Source: Suilimivivens aceti (lineage in GTDB: Bacteria > Bacillota > Clostridia > Lachnospirales > Lachnospiraceae). From it: a stretch of DNA of 64,000 nt. The notes below the pieces were generated by a model, which had not been told where the DNA came from, searched no databases, and saw only the letters and a list, made by a program, of their open reading frames with translations. Below, in pieces: positions 1-8,079 of this stretch. The stretch is from positions 228,662 to 292,661 of the forward strand of contig NZ_JAOQKJ010000004.1 in NCBI RefSeq assembly GCF_025567405.1, in the 5' to 3' direction. Position 1 is the first letter of the stretch. Each line of letters begins with the position of its first letter. Made by a program: the position numbers and the translations under genes.

Positions 1-115
1 TGACATTGATGATCTCTGCCTTGCTGCCGGCTTCCTGCACACCCTCTGCTACGGCTGCTGCCATAGCTGCTGTATTTCCACCCTGTGACCAGAATACGAT
101 TTTTACTGTTTCCAT
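1..115 (-). CDS. Flavodoxin, N-terminal part (cut by window edge)
   Basis: The gene runs off the left end, so only the first 38 residues are visible. They begin METVKIVFW and contain the FMN phosphate-binding loop in the form SQGGNTAAM, close to the canonical (S/T)xTGNT loop of flavodoxins. Flavodoxins are small cytosolic FMN electron carriers, often made when iron is scarce in place of ferredoxin. The ATG at 115 is preceded by a GAGGAG ribosome site. It follows the DUF3793 gene on the same strand with a 22-bp gap, so the two are probably co-transcribed. The paired inverted repeats upstream of DUF3793 fit metal control. Family assignment is good from the loop; the rest of the protein is not visible. 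Confidence 0.8.
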   Translation of the reverse strand, partial: METVKIVFWSQGGNTAAMAAAVAEGVQEAGSKAEIINV

Positions 116-137
116 TGTAATGATTCTCCTCTCTTTT

Positions 138-785
138 TTATGCCGGAACGATTCCAAGCGGTCTCTGGTACAGCCTGATGATCTCCGGTATGCTGCGTCC
201 TTCCTTCAGAAGACAAAGCAGATGATGTTCTGCAAAGGAATACCAGCGGAAGGTTCTCTGTTTCTGTGAAACATTATAGTACACCTTCCAATACCCATTG
301 CAGAGGTAACTGCCTCCCTTATGTAAGATAAAGCCTTCCACATCCTCTACCGGATATCCAAGCAGGATTCCCATTTCATGTGGAAAGTCTTTCATGCCCC
401 TGCTGTAGGACTGGTATCTTCTGCGAAAACGGGCCAAAACCGCTGACAGGCTGATGCCCTCATGTCCTGCCCGCACACTGTCATAATCCGCTTTATACCC
501 GGCCTTTACCAGCCATGCTTTTCTGTCCGGCTCTCCGAGCATCCTCTGCAGCCATTCCCGGTGATAAAGCAGGATAACCAGCCGTCCCTCTTCCTTCAGA
601 AGAAGATACATACTGATGCTGCTGTCCTTCAGAAGCTCCCGTAACTGAAAAAGCTGTCCTTCAGGAATGATCAGCAGATTGGATACCTTAAGACCGGCGA
701 TCACAGGAGCACACTGTATGATCATCTGTACCTCCAGTCCCTCTGTTTCCATATGTTTTATCAGTTCCCATGTTTCTCTGCTCAA
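138..785 (-). CDS. DUF3793 family protein
   Basis: The 215-residue soluble protein has the DUF3793 C-terminal signature: FPHEMGILLGYPVEDVEGF, then a KGGSYLCNGYWKVY stretch, and an N-terminal half without catalytic motifs I recognise. Family members in Clostridia are often found beside flavodoxin and ferrous iron uptake genes; their biochemical role is not known. Here the next gene is a flavodoxin, which fits that pattern. The longest reading starts at TTG (785) with GGGAG about eight bases upstream; an internal ATG at 752 is a possible alternative. Upstream lies a 177-bp region with two similar inverted repeats, a consensus promoter and an intrinsic terminator, described separately. Confidence 0.8.
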   Translation of the reverse strand: MSRETWELIKHMETEGLEVQMIIQCAPVIAGLKVSNLLIIPEGQLFQLRELLKDSSISMYLLLKEEGRLVILLYHREWLQRMLGEPDRKAWLVKAGYKADYDSVRAGHEGISLSAVLARFRRRYQSYSRGMKDFPHEMGILLGYPVEDVEGFILHKGGSYLCNGYWKVYYNVSQKQRTFRWYSFAEHHLLCLLKEGRSIPEIIRLYQRPLGIVPA

Positions 786-823
786 TTCCTGCTCTCCCGA
801 GTAAAAATTTCTCCACGGCTTTT

Positions 824-849
824 AATAGTTAGTTCTGACTAACTATTCT
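824..849. promoter_or_regulatory. Inverted repeat, operator-like box 1
   Basis: AATAGTTAG and CTAACTATT face each other across six bases (824-847). Read on the minus strand the box starts AGAATAGTTAGT, exactly as box 2 does. It lies 39 bp before the TTG start of the DUF3793 gene. The TTAG/CTAA half-sites resemble DtxR/IdeR-type metal boxes, and the downstream gene content (flavodoxin, DUF3793) suggests iron, but the regulator is not in the window. Confidence 0.6.
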
Positions 850-858
850 TTTCAGAAA

Positions 859-882
859 ACGGCCAGAACCTCTTCTGGCCGT
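859..882 (-). terminator. Intrinsic terminator after rsgA
   Basis: A perfect 10-bp stem (ACGGCCAGAA / TTCTGGCCGT) closes a 4-base loop. On the minus strand it is followed by GTTTTCTG. It would end the long murE-to-rsgA operon. It also lies downstream of the promoter at 934-962, so a transcript starting there would meet it after about 70 nt. Confidence 0.8.
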
Positions 883-915
883 CCTCATGAAAAGTATGTC
901 GGGCATTAATGGTTT

Positions 916-938
916 GGTTAGTTACCACTAACTATTCT
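916..938. promoter_or_regulatory. Inverted repeat, operator-like box 2 overlapping a promoter
   Basis: GTTAGT and ACTAAC are separated by four bases. On the minus strand the box reads AGAATAGTTAGT followed by GGTAACTAACC, sharing its first twelve bases with box 1. It covers the -10 element (934-939) and the predicted start site of the promoter at 934-962, the position expected for a repressor site. Confidence 0.6.
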
Positions 939-962
939 ATCTGCAAGACATCCTTTTGTCAA
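934..962 (-). promoter_or_regulatory. Sigma-A type promoter
   Basis: TTGACA (957-962) and TAGAAT (934-939) are separated by exactly 17 bp on the minus strand. The -35 box touches the rsgA stop codon at 963. The predicted start is near 927, inside operator-like box 2. The first gene downstream is DUF3793, but the terminator at 859-882 lies in between. Confidence 0.65.
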
Positions 963-1838
963 CTAATATTTTCTTCTGTTTTTGATTTCTTCATAAAGCA
1001 CCTTGTAATTCTCATATCTGACCCGGCTGATATCGCCCCTTTCAAGGGCATCCTTTACCCCGCAGACCGGCTCGCTGATATGGGAACAGCCTGTAAATTT
1101 ACAGTATTTCTCATAAGGTGTAAATTCCGGATAAAACCCCTGCAGCTCTTCCTTTTCCATCTCTCCAAGATTAAGGGATGTAAATCCCGGTGTATCAAAA
1201 ATAAAGGTATCCTCGGAGAGTGCGAAGAGCTCTGCATGTCTCGTTGTATGCTTTCCTCTTTCAATCTTTCTGCTGATCTCGCCGGTTTCCATATTTGCCT
1301 GCGGATAAAGAGCATTGATGATCGTGGACTTGCCAACGCCACTTGGCCCTGCCACCACTGTGGTTTTGCCCTGCAGCCTCTCTCTGATCGTATCTATGCC
1401 TTCCTGCAGCTTTCCGCTGACAAAAAGCACTTCATAACCGCTTTTCCCATAAGCCTCGATCAGTTCCTGCTTTTCCTCTTCAGTGGCAATATCCTGCTTG
1501 TTAAAGCAGATCAGACAGGGAAGGGACTGCTCCTCCATGGTAATCAGAAAACGATCCAGAAGATTATAATTGGGATCCGGCTTCACGATAGCAAAGATCA
1601 CAAGTGCCTGATCCACATTGGCGGATGCCGGACGGATCAGTGTGTTTTTTCTTGGCAGGATCTCTGTGATATTACCGGTCATTTTTTCCACGTCCACCGG
1701 CACCATCTCTACCAGATCTCCTACAAGCGGCTTTTTCTGTTCTTTCCGGAATATGCCCTTGGCCTTGCATTCAAACAATCCTAACGCTGTATAAACATAA
1801 TAGAAGCCTGCAATTCCTTTGACGATCTTTCCCTGCAT
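963..1838 (-). CDS. rsgA: Ribosome small-subunit-dependent GTPase A
   Basis: RsgA is a circularly permuted GTPase that acts late in 30S ribosome maturation. The 291-residue protein has an N-terminal OB-fold, the permuted G motifs with the P-loop GPSGVGKST near residue 163, a DTPG switch element, and a C-terminal Cys/His zinc knuckle around the CKFTGCSH and EPVC segments. Length is normal for the family. It is the last gene of the murE-priA-def-fmt-rsmB-rlmN-stp-prkC operon, three bases after prkC, and is followed by an intrinsic terminator. The stp-prkC-rsgA order is common in Firmicutes, and RsgA can be a substrate of the neighbouring kinase in relatives. The assignment is secure. Confidence 0.96.
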   Translation of the reverse strand: MQGKIVKGIAGFYYVYTALGLFECKAKGIFRKEQKKPLVGDLVEMVPVDVEKMTGNITEILPRKNTLIRPASANVDQALVIFAIVKPDPNYNLLDRFLITMEEQSLPCLICFNKQDIATEEEKQELIEAYGKSGYEVLFVSGKLQEGIDTIRERLQGKTTVVAGPSGVGKSTIINALYPQANMETGEISRKIERGKHTTRHAELFALSEDTFIFDTPGFTSLNLGEMEKEELQGFYPEFTPYEKYCKFTGCSHISEPVCGVKDALERGDISRVRYENYKVLYEEIKNRRKY

Positions 1839-1841
1839 GCC

Positions 1842-4097
1842 CTACTCCTGTACAAAGTTTACTGCACGGCGGATCTCTTTATTCTCTGTCGATCCTTCCG
1901 TGGTTGTGACACTGCCGTCCTCATTTGTGATCGTGGAACCTTCTATCGTGTTCTGATACTGGAAAAGAATATAACCGGTACTGGTCTTGATCCCGGTAAT
2001 ATTCTGCTGTGCAATAGGGAATGAAGATGTCTGCGTACTCATCAGCTGCGTCCCGTCATCTGCCATCAGTGTCACTGTCACCGTTGTTCCCGATTTGTAA
2101 TTAGGATCCTCCGCACTGGTTGGCGGTGTAATACTGTCTGTAAAACGGTAGGTTGCCTGCGCAGGGCCTGCACTGACATGAATATCTACCCTGGTACCCG
2201 CATCTACATAGGTTCCTGCAGAATAGCTCTGATAGCATACAAGTCCGAGATAATCTTTGTTATTGTTCGTAACCTCTGTTACACTGCCAAGCTGGAGACC
2301 GGCTTCCACCAGAATACTCATGGCCTCATCTTCACTTTTTCCCATCACATCCGGTACTGAAATCTTGGCATTTTCAATGCCTGTACTGATGCAGATCGTA
2401 ACCGTAGCCCCGGAAAAAGCTTTACTTCCCCCTTCCGGTGACTGGCTGATGACATTTCCCTTCTGGATATACTGGTCAGCTGCAGATGTCTTCGATACCT
2501 GGAAGCCCTTCTGCTCCAGATTGGAAACTGCCTCCGCCTCTGAAAGTCCGACTACCTTTGGAACCTCGATCCCTTCTGATCCTGCACTGACTGTCAGTAC
2601 GATGTTGGTTCCTTCATCTACCATTTCCCCTGCATTCGCACTGGCCTTGATGACAATGCCCTGCGCATACTGGGTATTTTCTTCATACTGGATCTCAGGT
2701 GTGAGGTTTATATTGAGCAGGGCAACCTTTACATCATCAATGTTCTTTCCAACGACATCGATCATTTCTACCTGCTTCTTTTCCTCTGTCACCTCTTCTT
2801 CACTGTCCTGGCCTCCTGTATGGAACAGACCGATCGCCCGCCCTGCCAGAAAGAGTATGATACAGCCGATGATAACGGCTGCCACGATCGCAAGGATCGT
2901 AGTCAGTCTTTCCATACCAGAAGTGGTTTCTTCTTCCTCATCATCCTCTTCCAGCTCTTCATCAATTTCATAGTCCTCATCAGGTTCATACTTTCTCCTG
3001 CTGTGATAAACGTCCTCCCGCTCCTTCTTTGGCGGCTGGGGCTGTGGCTTTGGCTTACGCTTTACCTGCTTCTTGCCGGAAGGCTGCTGTTTTTTCTTCT
3101 GTCCGGAGGGCTGCTGTTTTTTCTGCACATTTCTGCGCACCTCCTCTTCCTTACGAAGATGCATGGCTTCCTCAATGGAAGCGCCGGACTGCTTTTTGAT
3201 CTGTGAATAATCCTTATCTGAGATCATTCTTGTGGATGCTTCCTCATCTGCATTGACCTGCTTGACAAAATTTTCATCAGGAGTCATCAGGGAACGCTTC
3301 AGATCCGTGATCAGCTCACCCATGGACTGATAACGTCTGTCCGGACTTTTCTGACAGCATTTGAATACGATCTGCTCTACACTGACAGGGATCTCTGGTA
3401 CGAAATCTCTTGGAGAAGGCAGATCCTCCTGAATATGTTTAATGGCGATCGCCACTGTAGTTTCCCCGTTAAAGGGCACTCTGCCCGTCAGCATTTCAAA
3501 AATCGTGATTCCAAGGGAATAGATATCACTCCGTTCATCTGAATATCCACCTCTTGCCTGCTCCGGTGAGGTATAATGTACCGATCCCATCACATTGGAG
3601 GTAATAGTATTACTGGTTGCTGCCTTGGCAATACCAAAATCTGTTACCTTTACCTTGCCTTCCTTGGAGATCATAATATTCTGGGGTTTGATATCCCTGT
3701 GGATGATATGATTGTTATGGGCAGCTTCGATACCCATGCTCACCTGGATGGCAATACTGACTGCCTCCTTCACCGACAGTCTGGCCTTTTTCTCGATATA
3801 CTTTTTGAGGGTGATCCCCTCTACAAGCTCCATGACAATATAATAAATACCGTCCTCTTCACCGACATCATATACATTCACGATATTGGGATGCATCAGG
3901 CCTGCTGCTGCCTGTGCTTCTATTCTGAATTTGGATACAAAATTGGCATTCTCACTGAATTCCTGCTTTAATACCTTCACTGCAATAAACCGGTTCAGCT
4001 TATGATCCTTTGCCTTGTAGACATCGGACATACCACCTGTACCGATCTTTTCCAGTATTTCGTATCTGTCTCCTATCATCATTCCTATCTTAATCAT
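1842..4097 (-). CDS. prkC: PASTA-domain serine/threonine protein kinase
   Basis: This is a membrane-anchored Hanks-type kinase that senses peptidoglycan or its fragments. The kinase domain occupies residues 10-270, with K41 of the AVK motif, HRD at 133-135 followed by IKPQN, and DFG at 153-155. A long charged linker rich in Lys/Pro/Gln and an acidic stretch lead to one transmembrane helix near residues 398-424. About three PASTA repeats and an unusual C-terminal tail with Thr/Ser-rich sequence follow. The ATG at 4097 has GGAGAGG upstream. It sits between its cognate phosphatase (27 bp upstream) and rsgA, the standard arrangement. Substrates usually include cell-wall and translation factors. 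Confidence 0.96.
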   Translation of the reverse strand: MIKIGMMIGDRYEILEKIGTGGMSDVYKAKDHKLNRFIAVKVLKQEFSENANFVSKFRIEAQAAAGLMHPNIVNVYDVGEEDGIYYIVMELVEGITLKKYIEKKARLSVKEAVSIAIQVSMGIEAAHNNHIIHRDIKPQNIMISKEGKVKVTDFGIAKAATSNTITSNVMGSVHYTSPEQARGGYSDERSDIYSLGITIFEMLTGRVPFNGETTVAIAIKHIQEDLPSPRDFVPEIPVSVEQIVFKCCQKSPDRRYQSMGELITDLKRSLMTPDENFVKQVNADEEASTRMISDKDYSQIKKQSGASIEEAMHLRKEEEVRRNVQKKQQPSGQKKKQQPSGKKQVKRKPKPQPQPPKKEREDVYHSRRKYEPDEDYEIDEELEEDDEEEETTSGMERLTTILAIVAAVIIGCIILFLAGRAIGLFHTGGQDSEEEVTEEKKQVEMIDVVGKNIDDVKVALLNINLTPEIQYEENTQYAQGIVIKASANAGEMVDEGTNIVLTVSAGSEGIEVPKVVGLSEAEAVSNLEQKGFQVSKTSAADQYIQKGNVISQSPEGGSKAFSGATVTICISTGIENAKISVPDVMGKSEDEAMSILVEAGLQLGSVTEVTNNNKDYLGLVCYQSYSAGTYVDAGTRVDIHVSAGPAQATYRFTDSITPPTSAEDPNYKSGTTVTVTLMADDGTQLMSTQTSSFPIAQQNITGIKTSTGYILFQYQNTIEGSTITNEDGSVTTTEGSTENKEIRRAVNFVQE

Positions 4098-4124
4098 GTT
4101 TACCTCTCCATGCTTCGTGGGTCT

Positions 4125-4868
4125 TTAATCTTCGTTCTCTCTGGCGAACGCATCAATCAGAATTACCGCTATGTTATCTCTGCCGCCGTTCTGGTTGGCC
4201 GCATCGATCAGTCTCTCTGCTCTTTCCTCAATCGTACCCGGAGTCTTCAGTATCCTGCCGATCTCTTCATCCTCTAACATATTGGTCAGTCCGTCAGAGC
4301 ACATAAGTATCAGATCTCCACTCTTCAGTTCTTCATGAAAGAAGTCAATCTCTATGGTATCTCTTGCACCAATTGCTCTGGTAATAATATTCTTATCCGG
4401 ATGGTTTCTTGCTGCCTCTCTGTCAAGGCCTCCCATCCTGACCATTTCCTCCACCAGGGAATGATCTCTTGTAATCTGTCTTACTTCCTCATTAATGATA
4501 TAAAGTCTGCTGTCACCTACATTTGCTACCTGCAGATATTTACCAAGAACGGTCGCTGCTACTACTGTAGTTCCCATACCATACAGGCTTTCATCTTCAC
4601 GTGCTTTCCGTCTCACCTGATCATTGGCGATCCGGATTGCCCTGCTTAAAATACGGATGGGGCTCTGTTCAAAGCAGCCTTTGATCTCCCGTACCATGGT
4701 TTCCACTGTACACTTGGAAGCATAATCACCCGCCTGATGACCTCCCATACCATCTGCAACGATATAAACGTTCTTCAGGTTGCCTACAGCTTCATCTGAT
4801 GAATATACAAAATCCTGATTCAATTTTCTTTTTCTGCCGATATCCGTTACAGAAAAGGACTTGATCAC
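4125..4868 (-). CDS. stp: PP2C-family serine/threonine phosphatase
   Basis: This cytosolic Mn/Mg-dependent phosphatase reverses phosphorylation by the adjacent PASTA kinase. The 247 residues show the PP2C metal motifs: DGMGGHQAGD near residue 39, GTTVVAA, GDSRLY, the CSDGLTNML segment and the terminal GGRDNIAVI. All metal-binding aspartates are present. Its start overlaps the rlmN stop by four bases (ATGA), which implies translational coupling, and prkC follows by 27 bp. Annotations vary (Stp, PrpC, Stp1), but the function is clear from the motifs and context. Confidence 0.95.
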   Translation of the reverse strand: MIKSFSVTDIGRKRKLNQDFVYSSDEAVGNLKNVYIVADGMGGHQAGDYASKCTVETMVREIKGCFEQSPIRILSRAIRIANDQVRRKAREDESLYGMGTTVVAATVLGKYLQVANVGDSRLYIINEEVRQITRDHSLVEEMVRMGGLDREAARNHPDKNIITRAIGARDTIEIDFFHEELKSGDLILMCSDGLTNMLEDEEIGRILKTPGTIEERAERLIDAANQNGGRDNIAVILIDAFARENED

Positions 4869-5947
4869 TTTCCTACCTCCTGTGGTGTCTCTTCTATATG
4901 TCTGCGCCGCAGCTGTCCGCAGGCACCATCAATATCTCTGCCCAGTTCTCTCCTAATTGTAGCATTATTTCCGGAGAGTTCAAGCGTCTTTTTAAACCGC
5001 AGAACGGCCTTCTCCTCTGACTGTACATAGTTTCTTTCCTTGATCGGGTTCACCGGGATCAGATTCACATGGCAGTTTAAGGGACTGATCAGGGCAATCA
5101 GTTCTCTGGCATCCTCCGGGGTATCATTCACCCCGCCTACCAGACTGTATTCAAAGGTAATCCGTCTTCCTGTCTGTTTAAAGTAATAGGCACAGGCCTC
5201 CATCAGCTCCTTTATGGAGTATTTATTAGCAATGGGCATAAGCTTTCTTCTCTTCTCATCTGTCGTCGCATGCAGGGAAAGTGCCAGTGTGATCTGCAGC
5301 TTTTCATCTGCAAGCTCCCTGATCTTTTCTACAATGCCACAGGTGGACACAGTCACATTTCTCTGACTGATGTTCAGCCCCTCTTCTGCTGTCAGAAGCT
5401 GCAGGAACCGGAGCAGATTGTCATAATTATCAAGAGGTTCCCCTGTTCCCATCACAACTACATTGGAAACCCTCTCACCTGTGATTCTCGTAATGGCATA
5501 GATCTGATCCAGCATCTCAGAGGGCAGGAGATTCCGCTCGAGGCCATCCAGGGTGGAAGCACAGAACCGGCATCCCATCCGGCACCCCACCTGTGAAGAA
5601 ATGCAGACGCTGTTTCCATGCTTATAGCGCATGAAAACGCTCTCTACTACATTGCCGTCAGACAGTCCGAACAGATATTTCCTTGTTCCATCGATCTTTG
5701 AGATCTGTTCCCTGACGCAGACCAGGGAAGTATAGGTAAATCTCTCCCGGCATTTTTCCTTCAGTGCTGCCGGGATATTGGTCATTTCCTCATAATCCCC
5801 TGCCAGCTTCTGGTGCATCCACTGATATAGCTGTCCTGCCCTGAATTTCTTTTCTCCCATGGCTTCCATCTCAGCCGTCAGCTCCGGAAGTGTAAGTGAC
5901 TTGATATCTGTTTTTTTCTCCGTTAAAAGACCTGACTGTTCCATCAT
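4865..5947 (-). CDS. rlmN: Dual-specificity 23S rRNA/tRNA adenine-C2 methyltransferase
   Basis: RlmN is a radical SAM enzyme that methylates C2 of A2503 in 23S rRNA and A37 in some tRNAs. The 360 residues hold an N-terminal HhH-like accessory domain, the cluster motif CRMGCRFC near residue 122, the GTGEPLDN substrate loop, and the C-terminal conserved cysteine in the DGACGQL segment that carries the methyl group. Length fits the family. It overlaps rsmB by four bases at its start and stp by four at its end, so the three genes are translationally coupled. Confidence 0.96.
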   Translation of the reverse strand: MMEQSGLLTEKKTDIKSLTLPELTAEMEAMGEKKFRAGQLYQWMHQKLAGDYEEMTNIPAALKEKCRERFTYTSLVCVREQISKIDGTRKYLFGLSDGNVVESVFMRYKHGNSVCISSQVGCRMGCRFCASTLDGLERNLLPSEMLDQIYAITRITGERVSNVVVMGTGEPLDNYDNLLRFLQLLTAEEGLNISQRNVTVSTCGIVEKIRELADEKLQITLALSLHATTDEKRRKLMPIANKYSIKELMEACAYYFKQTGRRITFEYSLVGGVNDTPEDARELIALISPLNCHVNLIPVNPIKERNYVQSEEKAVLRFKKTLELSGNNATIRRELGRDIDGACGQLRRRHIEETPQEVGK

Positions 5948-7305
5948 GTCTGTTTATTCTCCTGTTTTTTCAGTCTGGCAATAAAAAAGCCGTCCGTCTC
6001 ATGTACTCCGGGAATAAGCTGTAACATGCCATCTTTTCCCTCTTCCTTCAGTACCTCTGGCAGATACGGGGAAAGGGATTCCAGCCCGAAAGGGAACTGT
6101 CTGGTAAGCCACACTGCATTTTCTTCATTTTCTCCCTGGTTGATGGTACAGGTACTGTAAAGAAGTATACCGCCGGGCTTCACATAGGAAACAGCGTTTT
6201 TGAGGATCTCACGCTGCAGCGCCTTAAGGCTCTCAAGTCCCTCTTTTTTCGCATGATAGCGGATATCCGGCTTCTTTCCCATAATACCAAGTCCGGAGCA
6301 GGGAAGGTCTGCCAGTACCACGTCATAGACTTCTTTATCTTCCTCGCAGAAGATCCTGGCGTCTCCTTCTGAGACTTCCATATTCTGTATTTTCATTCTC
6401 TGCTGGTTTTCACGGATCAGTGCTGTCTTCTCCTCACTGATATCCCTGGAGACCACAAGTCCTGTCCCTTTCAGCTTCTGTGCTGCATGAATGCTCTTGC
6501 CTCCCGGTGCTGCGCAGAGATCAAGGATCCTGTCACCCTCCCGGATCCCGGCACATTCACAAACCAGCATACTGCTCACATCCTGCACCTGGAACAAGCC
6601 TTCCTCAAAGCCAGGGAGTGCCAAAAGCCCTTCTGCTCCTTCGATACAGTACGCATAAGGTAAATAAGGATGTGCCGACATCTTACAGCCGGTCTTTTCA
6701 ATGGCTGAGATCAGCCTTTCCTTTTCAGATGCAGAAAGATCCTCTTTCAGTCTGATCGTCACAGGCTTTGTCTGCAGAAATGCTTCCAGCATCCTTCGTG
6801 TCTTCTCTTCTCCCTGCTCTTTCAGAAGCTTTTCAACAAGCCATGCAGGCATGGAAAACTTCACGGAAAGTGCCTTTACCAGATCTTTCTCTTCCTCCGG
6901 AAAACAGATCTGTTCTTTATTTCTGGCAATATTACGCAGTACCCCATTAACAAAGCCGGAAAGCTGGCGGAAGCCTCTTTTTCCTGCAAGCTTTACCGCT
7001 TCATTGCACACAGCCCGGTCCGGTACACTGTCCATGAACAGAAGCTGATATACACTGCTTCGCAGCAGATTCCGTATAAATGGTTTCATTTTGACTGTGG
7101 GCACTTTGGAGAACTGATCCAGCACATAATCGATCTGGATACATCTCTCCACGGTTCCCTCTACCAGCCGTTTTAAGAACGCCTTATCCCGGCTGTCTCT
7201 ATAATTATATTTCTGAAGCACACTGCGGATCACCAGATGACAGTAGCTTCCTTCTTCCATAATCTCTGACAGCATATCCACTGCCAGCTCTCTTATATTT
7301 TCCAA
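5944..7305 (-). CDS. rsmB: 16S rRNA (cytosine-967-C5)-methyltransferase
   Basis: RsmB methylates C967 of 16S rRNA. The 453-residue protein has an N-terminal NusB-like RNA-binding domain (about residues 5-130) and a C-terminal Rossmann methyltransferase. The SAM loop is LDLCAAPGGKSIH, the motif IV cysteine region is ADLPCSGLGIMGKKPDIRY, and the second catalytic cysteine lies in YSTCTINQGENE. All are intact. It lies 14 bp after the zinc-protease gene and overlaps rlmN by four bases. Confidence 0.96.
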   Translation of the reverse strand: MENIRELAVDMLSEIMEEGSYCHLVIRSVLQKYNYRDSRDKAFLKRLVEGTVERCIQIDYVLDQFSKVPTVKMKPFIRNLLRSSVYQLLFMDSVPDRAVCNEAVKLAGKRGFRQLSGFVNGVLRNIARNKEQICFPEEEKDLVKALSVKFSMPAWLVEKLLKEQGEEKTRRMLEAFLQTKPVTIRLKEDLSASEKERLISAIEKTGCKMSAHPYLPYAYCIEGAEGLLALPGFEEGLFQVQDVSSMLVCECAGIREGDRILDLCAAPGGKSIHAAQKLKGTGLVVSRDISEEKTALIRENQQRMKIQNMEVSEGDARIFCEEDKEVYDVVLADLPCSGLGIMGKKPDIRYHAKKEGLESLKALQREILKNAVSYVKPGGILLYSTCTINQGENEENAVWLTRQFPFGLESLSPYLPEVLKEEGKDGMLQLIPGVHETDGFFIARLKKQENKQT

Positions 7306-7319
7306 TCCGGTATGCCTTC

Positions 7320-8045
7320 CTAATCTCTGTCCCTTCTGCGGTTACTCAGCATCAGCAGTCGCAGCAGCTGTAAAACAGAAGAAGCTGCCGCAGCCACATA
7401 GGTGAGTGCTGCTGCCGTCAGTACATTTCTGCAGTCCCCAATCTCATCCGAAGACAGCATGCCATAGTCACGAAGCATGGAAAGCGCCCTTCTGGAAGCA
7501 TTGAACTCTACCGGCAGTGTTACGATCTGGAACAGCACCGCCAGGGAAAAGATCCATACACCAAGCATGGCTAATGAAAAATAATCGCCATTTGGGAGCC
7601 GGAAGCCGATTCCAAGGATCAGTCCAAGGATAACGATAGGAAGACCAAGCTTTGAACCAAGATTTGCCGCCGGTACCAGAAGGGATCTCAGCTTCAGCGG
7701 CAGATATCCCTTTTGATGCTGCACAGCATGACCACACTCATGGGCTGCCACACCGATCGCTGCTACCGAATGGGAATCATATACCGCATCGGAAAGCCGC
7801 AGAACCTTTTTTGACGGATCATAATGATCTGTCAGATCTCCGCTGATATGCTGGATCGATACGTCATGGATCCCCGACATGGCAAGGATCCTCGCCGCTG
7901 CCTCTGCGCCTGTCATTCCGCTTCTGCTTCTGATCTTCGCATACTTTCTGTAGGTATTATTGACGTTGCTGCTTGCCAGCATACAAATAACAGCACCAAT
8001 GATTACCAGAATATAAGTTGGGTCAAAACCATAATAATAGCCCAT
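7320..8045 (-). CDS. YugP-type membrane zinc metallopeptidase
   Basis: This belongs to the neutral zinc metallopeptidase family COG2738 (YugP). The 241 residues start with a membrane helix (YILVIIGAVICMLASS), continue with the zinc motif AAHECGHAVQHQKGY (HExxH) near residue 108, and end with three further hydrophobic segments. A Glu/Asn zinc ligand region follows in the NASRRAL segment. The physiological substrate in Clostridia is not established. In this lineage the gene regularly sits between fmt and rsmB, and here it is 34 bp from fmt and 14 bp from rsmB in the same operon. Confidence 0.9.
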   Translation of the reverse strand: MGYYYGFDPTYILVIIGAVICMLASSNVNNTYRKYAKIRSRSGMTGAEAAARILAMSGIHDVSIQHISGDLTDHYDPSKKVLRLSDAVYDSHSVAAIGVAAHECGHAVQHQKGYLPLKLRSLLVPAANLGSKLGLPIVILGLILGIGFRLPNGDYFSLAMLGVWIFSLAVLFQIVTLPVEFNASRRALSMLRDYGMLSSDEIGDCRNVLTAAALTYVAAAASSVLQLLRLLMLSNRRRDRD

Positions 8046-8079
8046 GTTTCATCTCTCCTTTTCTGATCCGCTTTTCTGA

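Noticed and set aside
909..1784. Long plus-strand reading frame of 291 codons opposite rsgA
   Set aside because: It lies opposite a complete rsgA with all motifs, has no ribosome site and no recognisable domain. It is a shadow frame.
1842..4097. Acidic and Lys/Pro/Gln-rich linker of the kinase considered as a repeat expansion or assembly error
   Set aside because: Low-complexity juxtamembrane linkers are common in PASTA kinases and the frame is uninterrupted.
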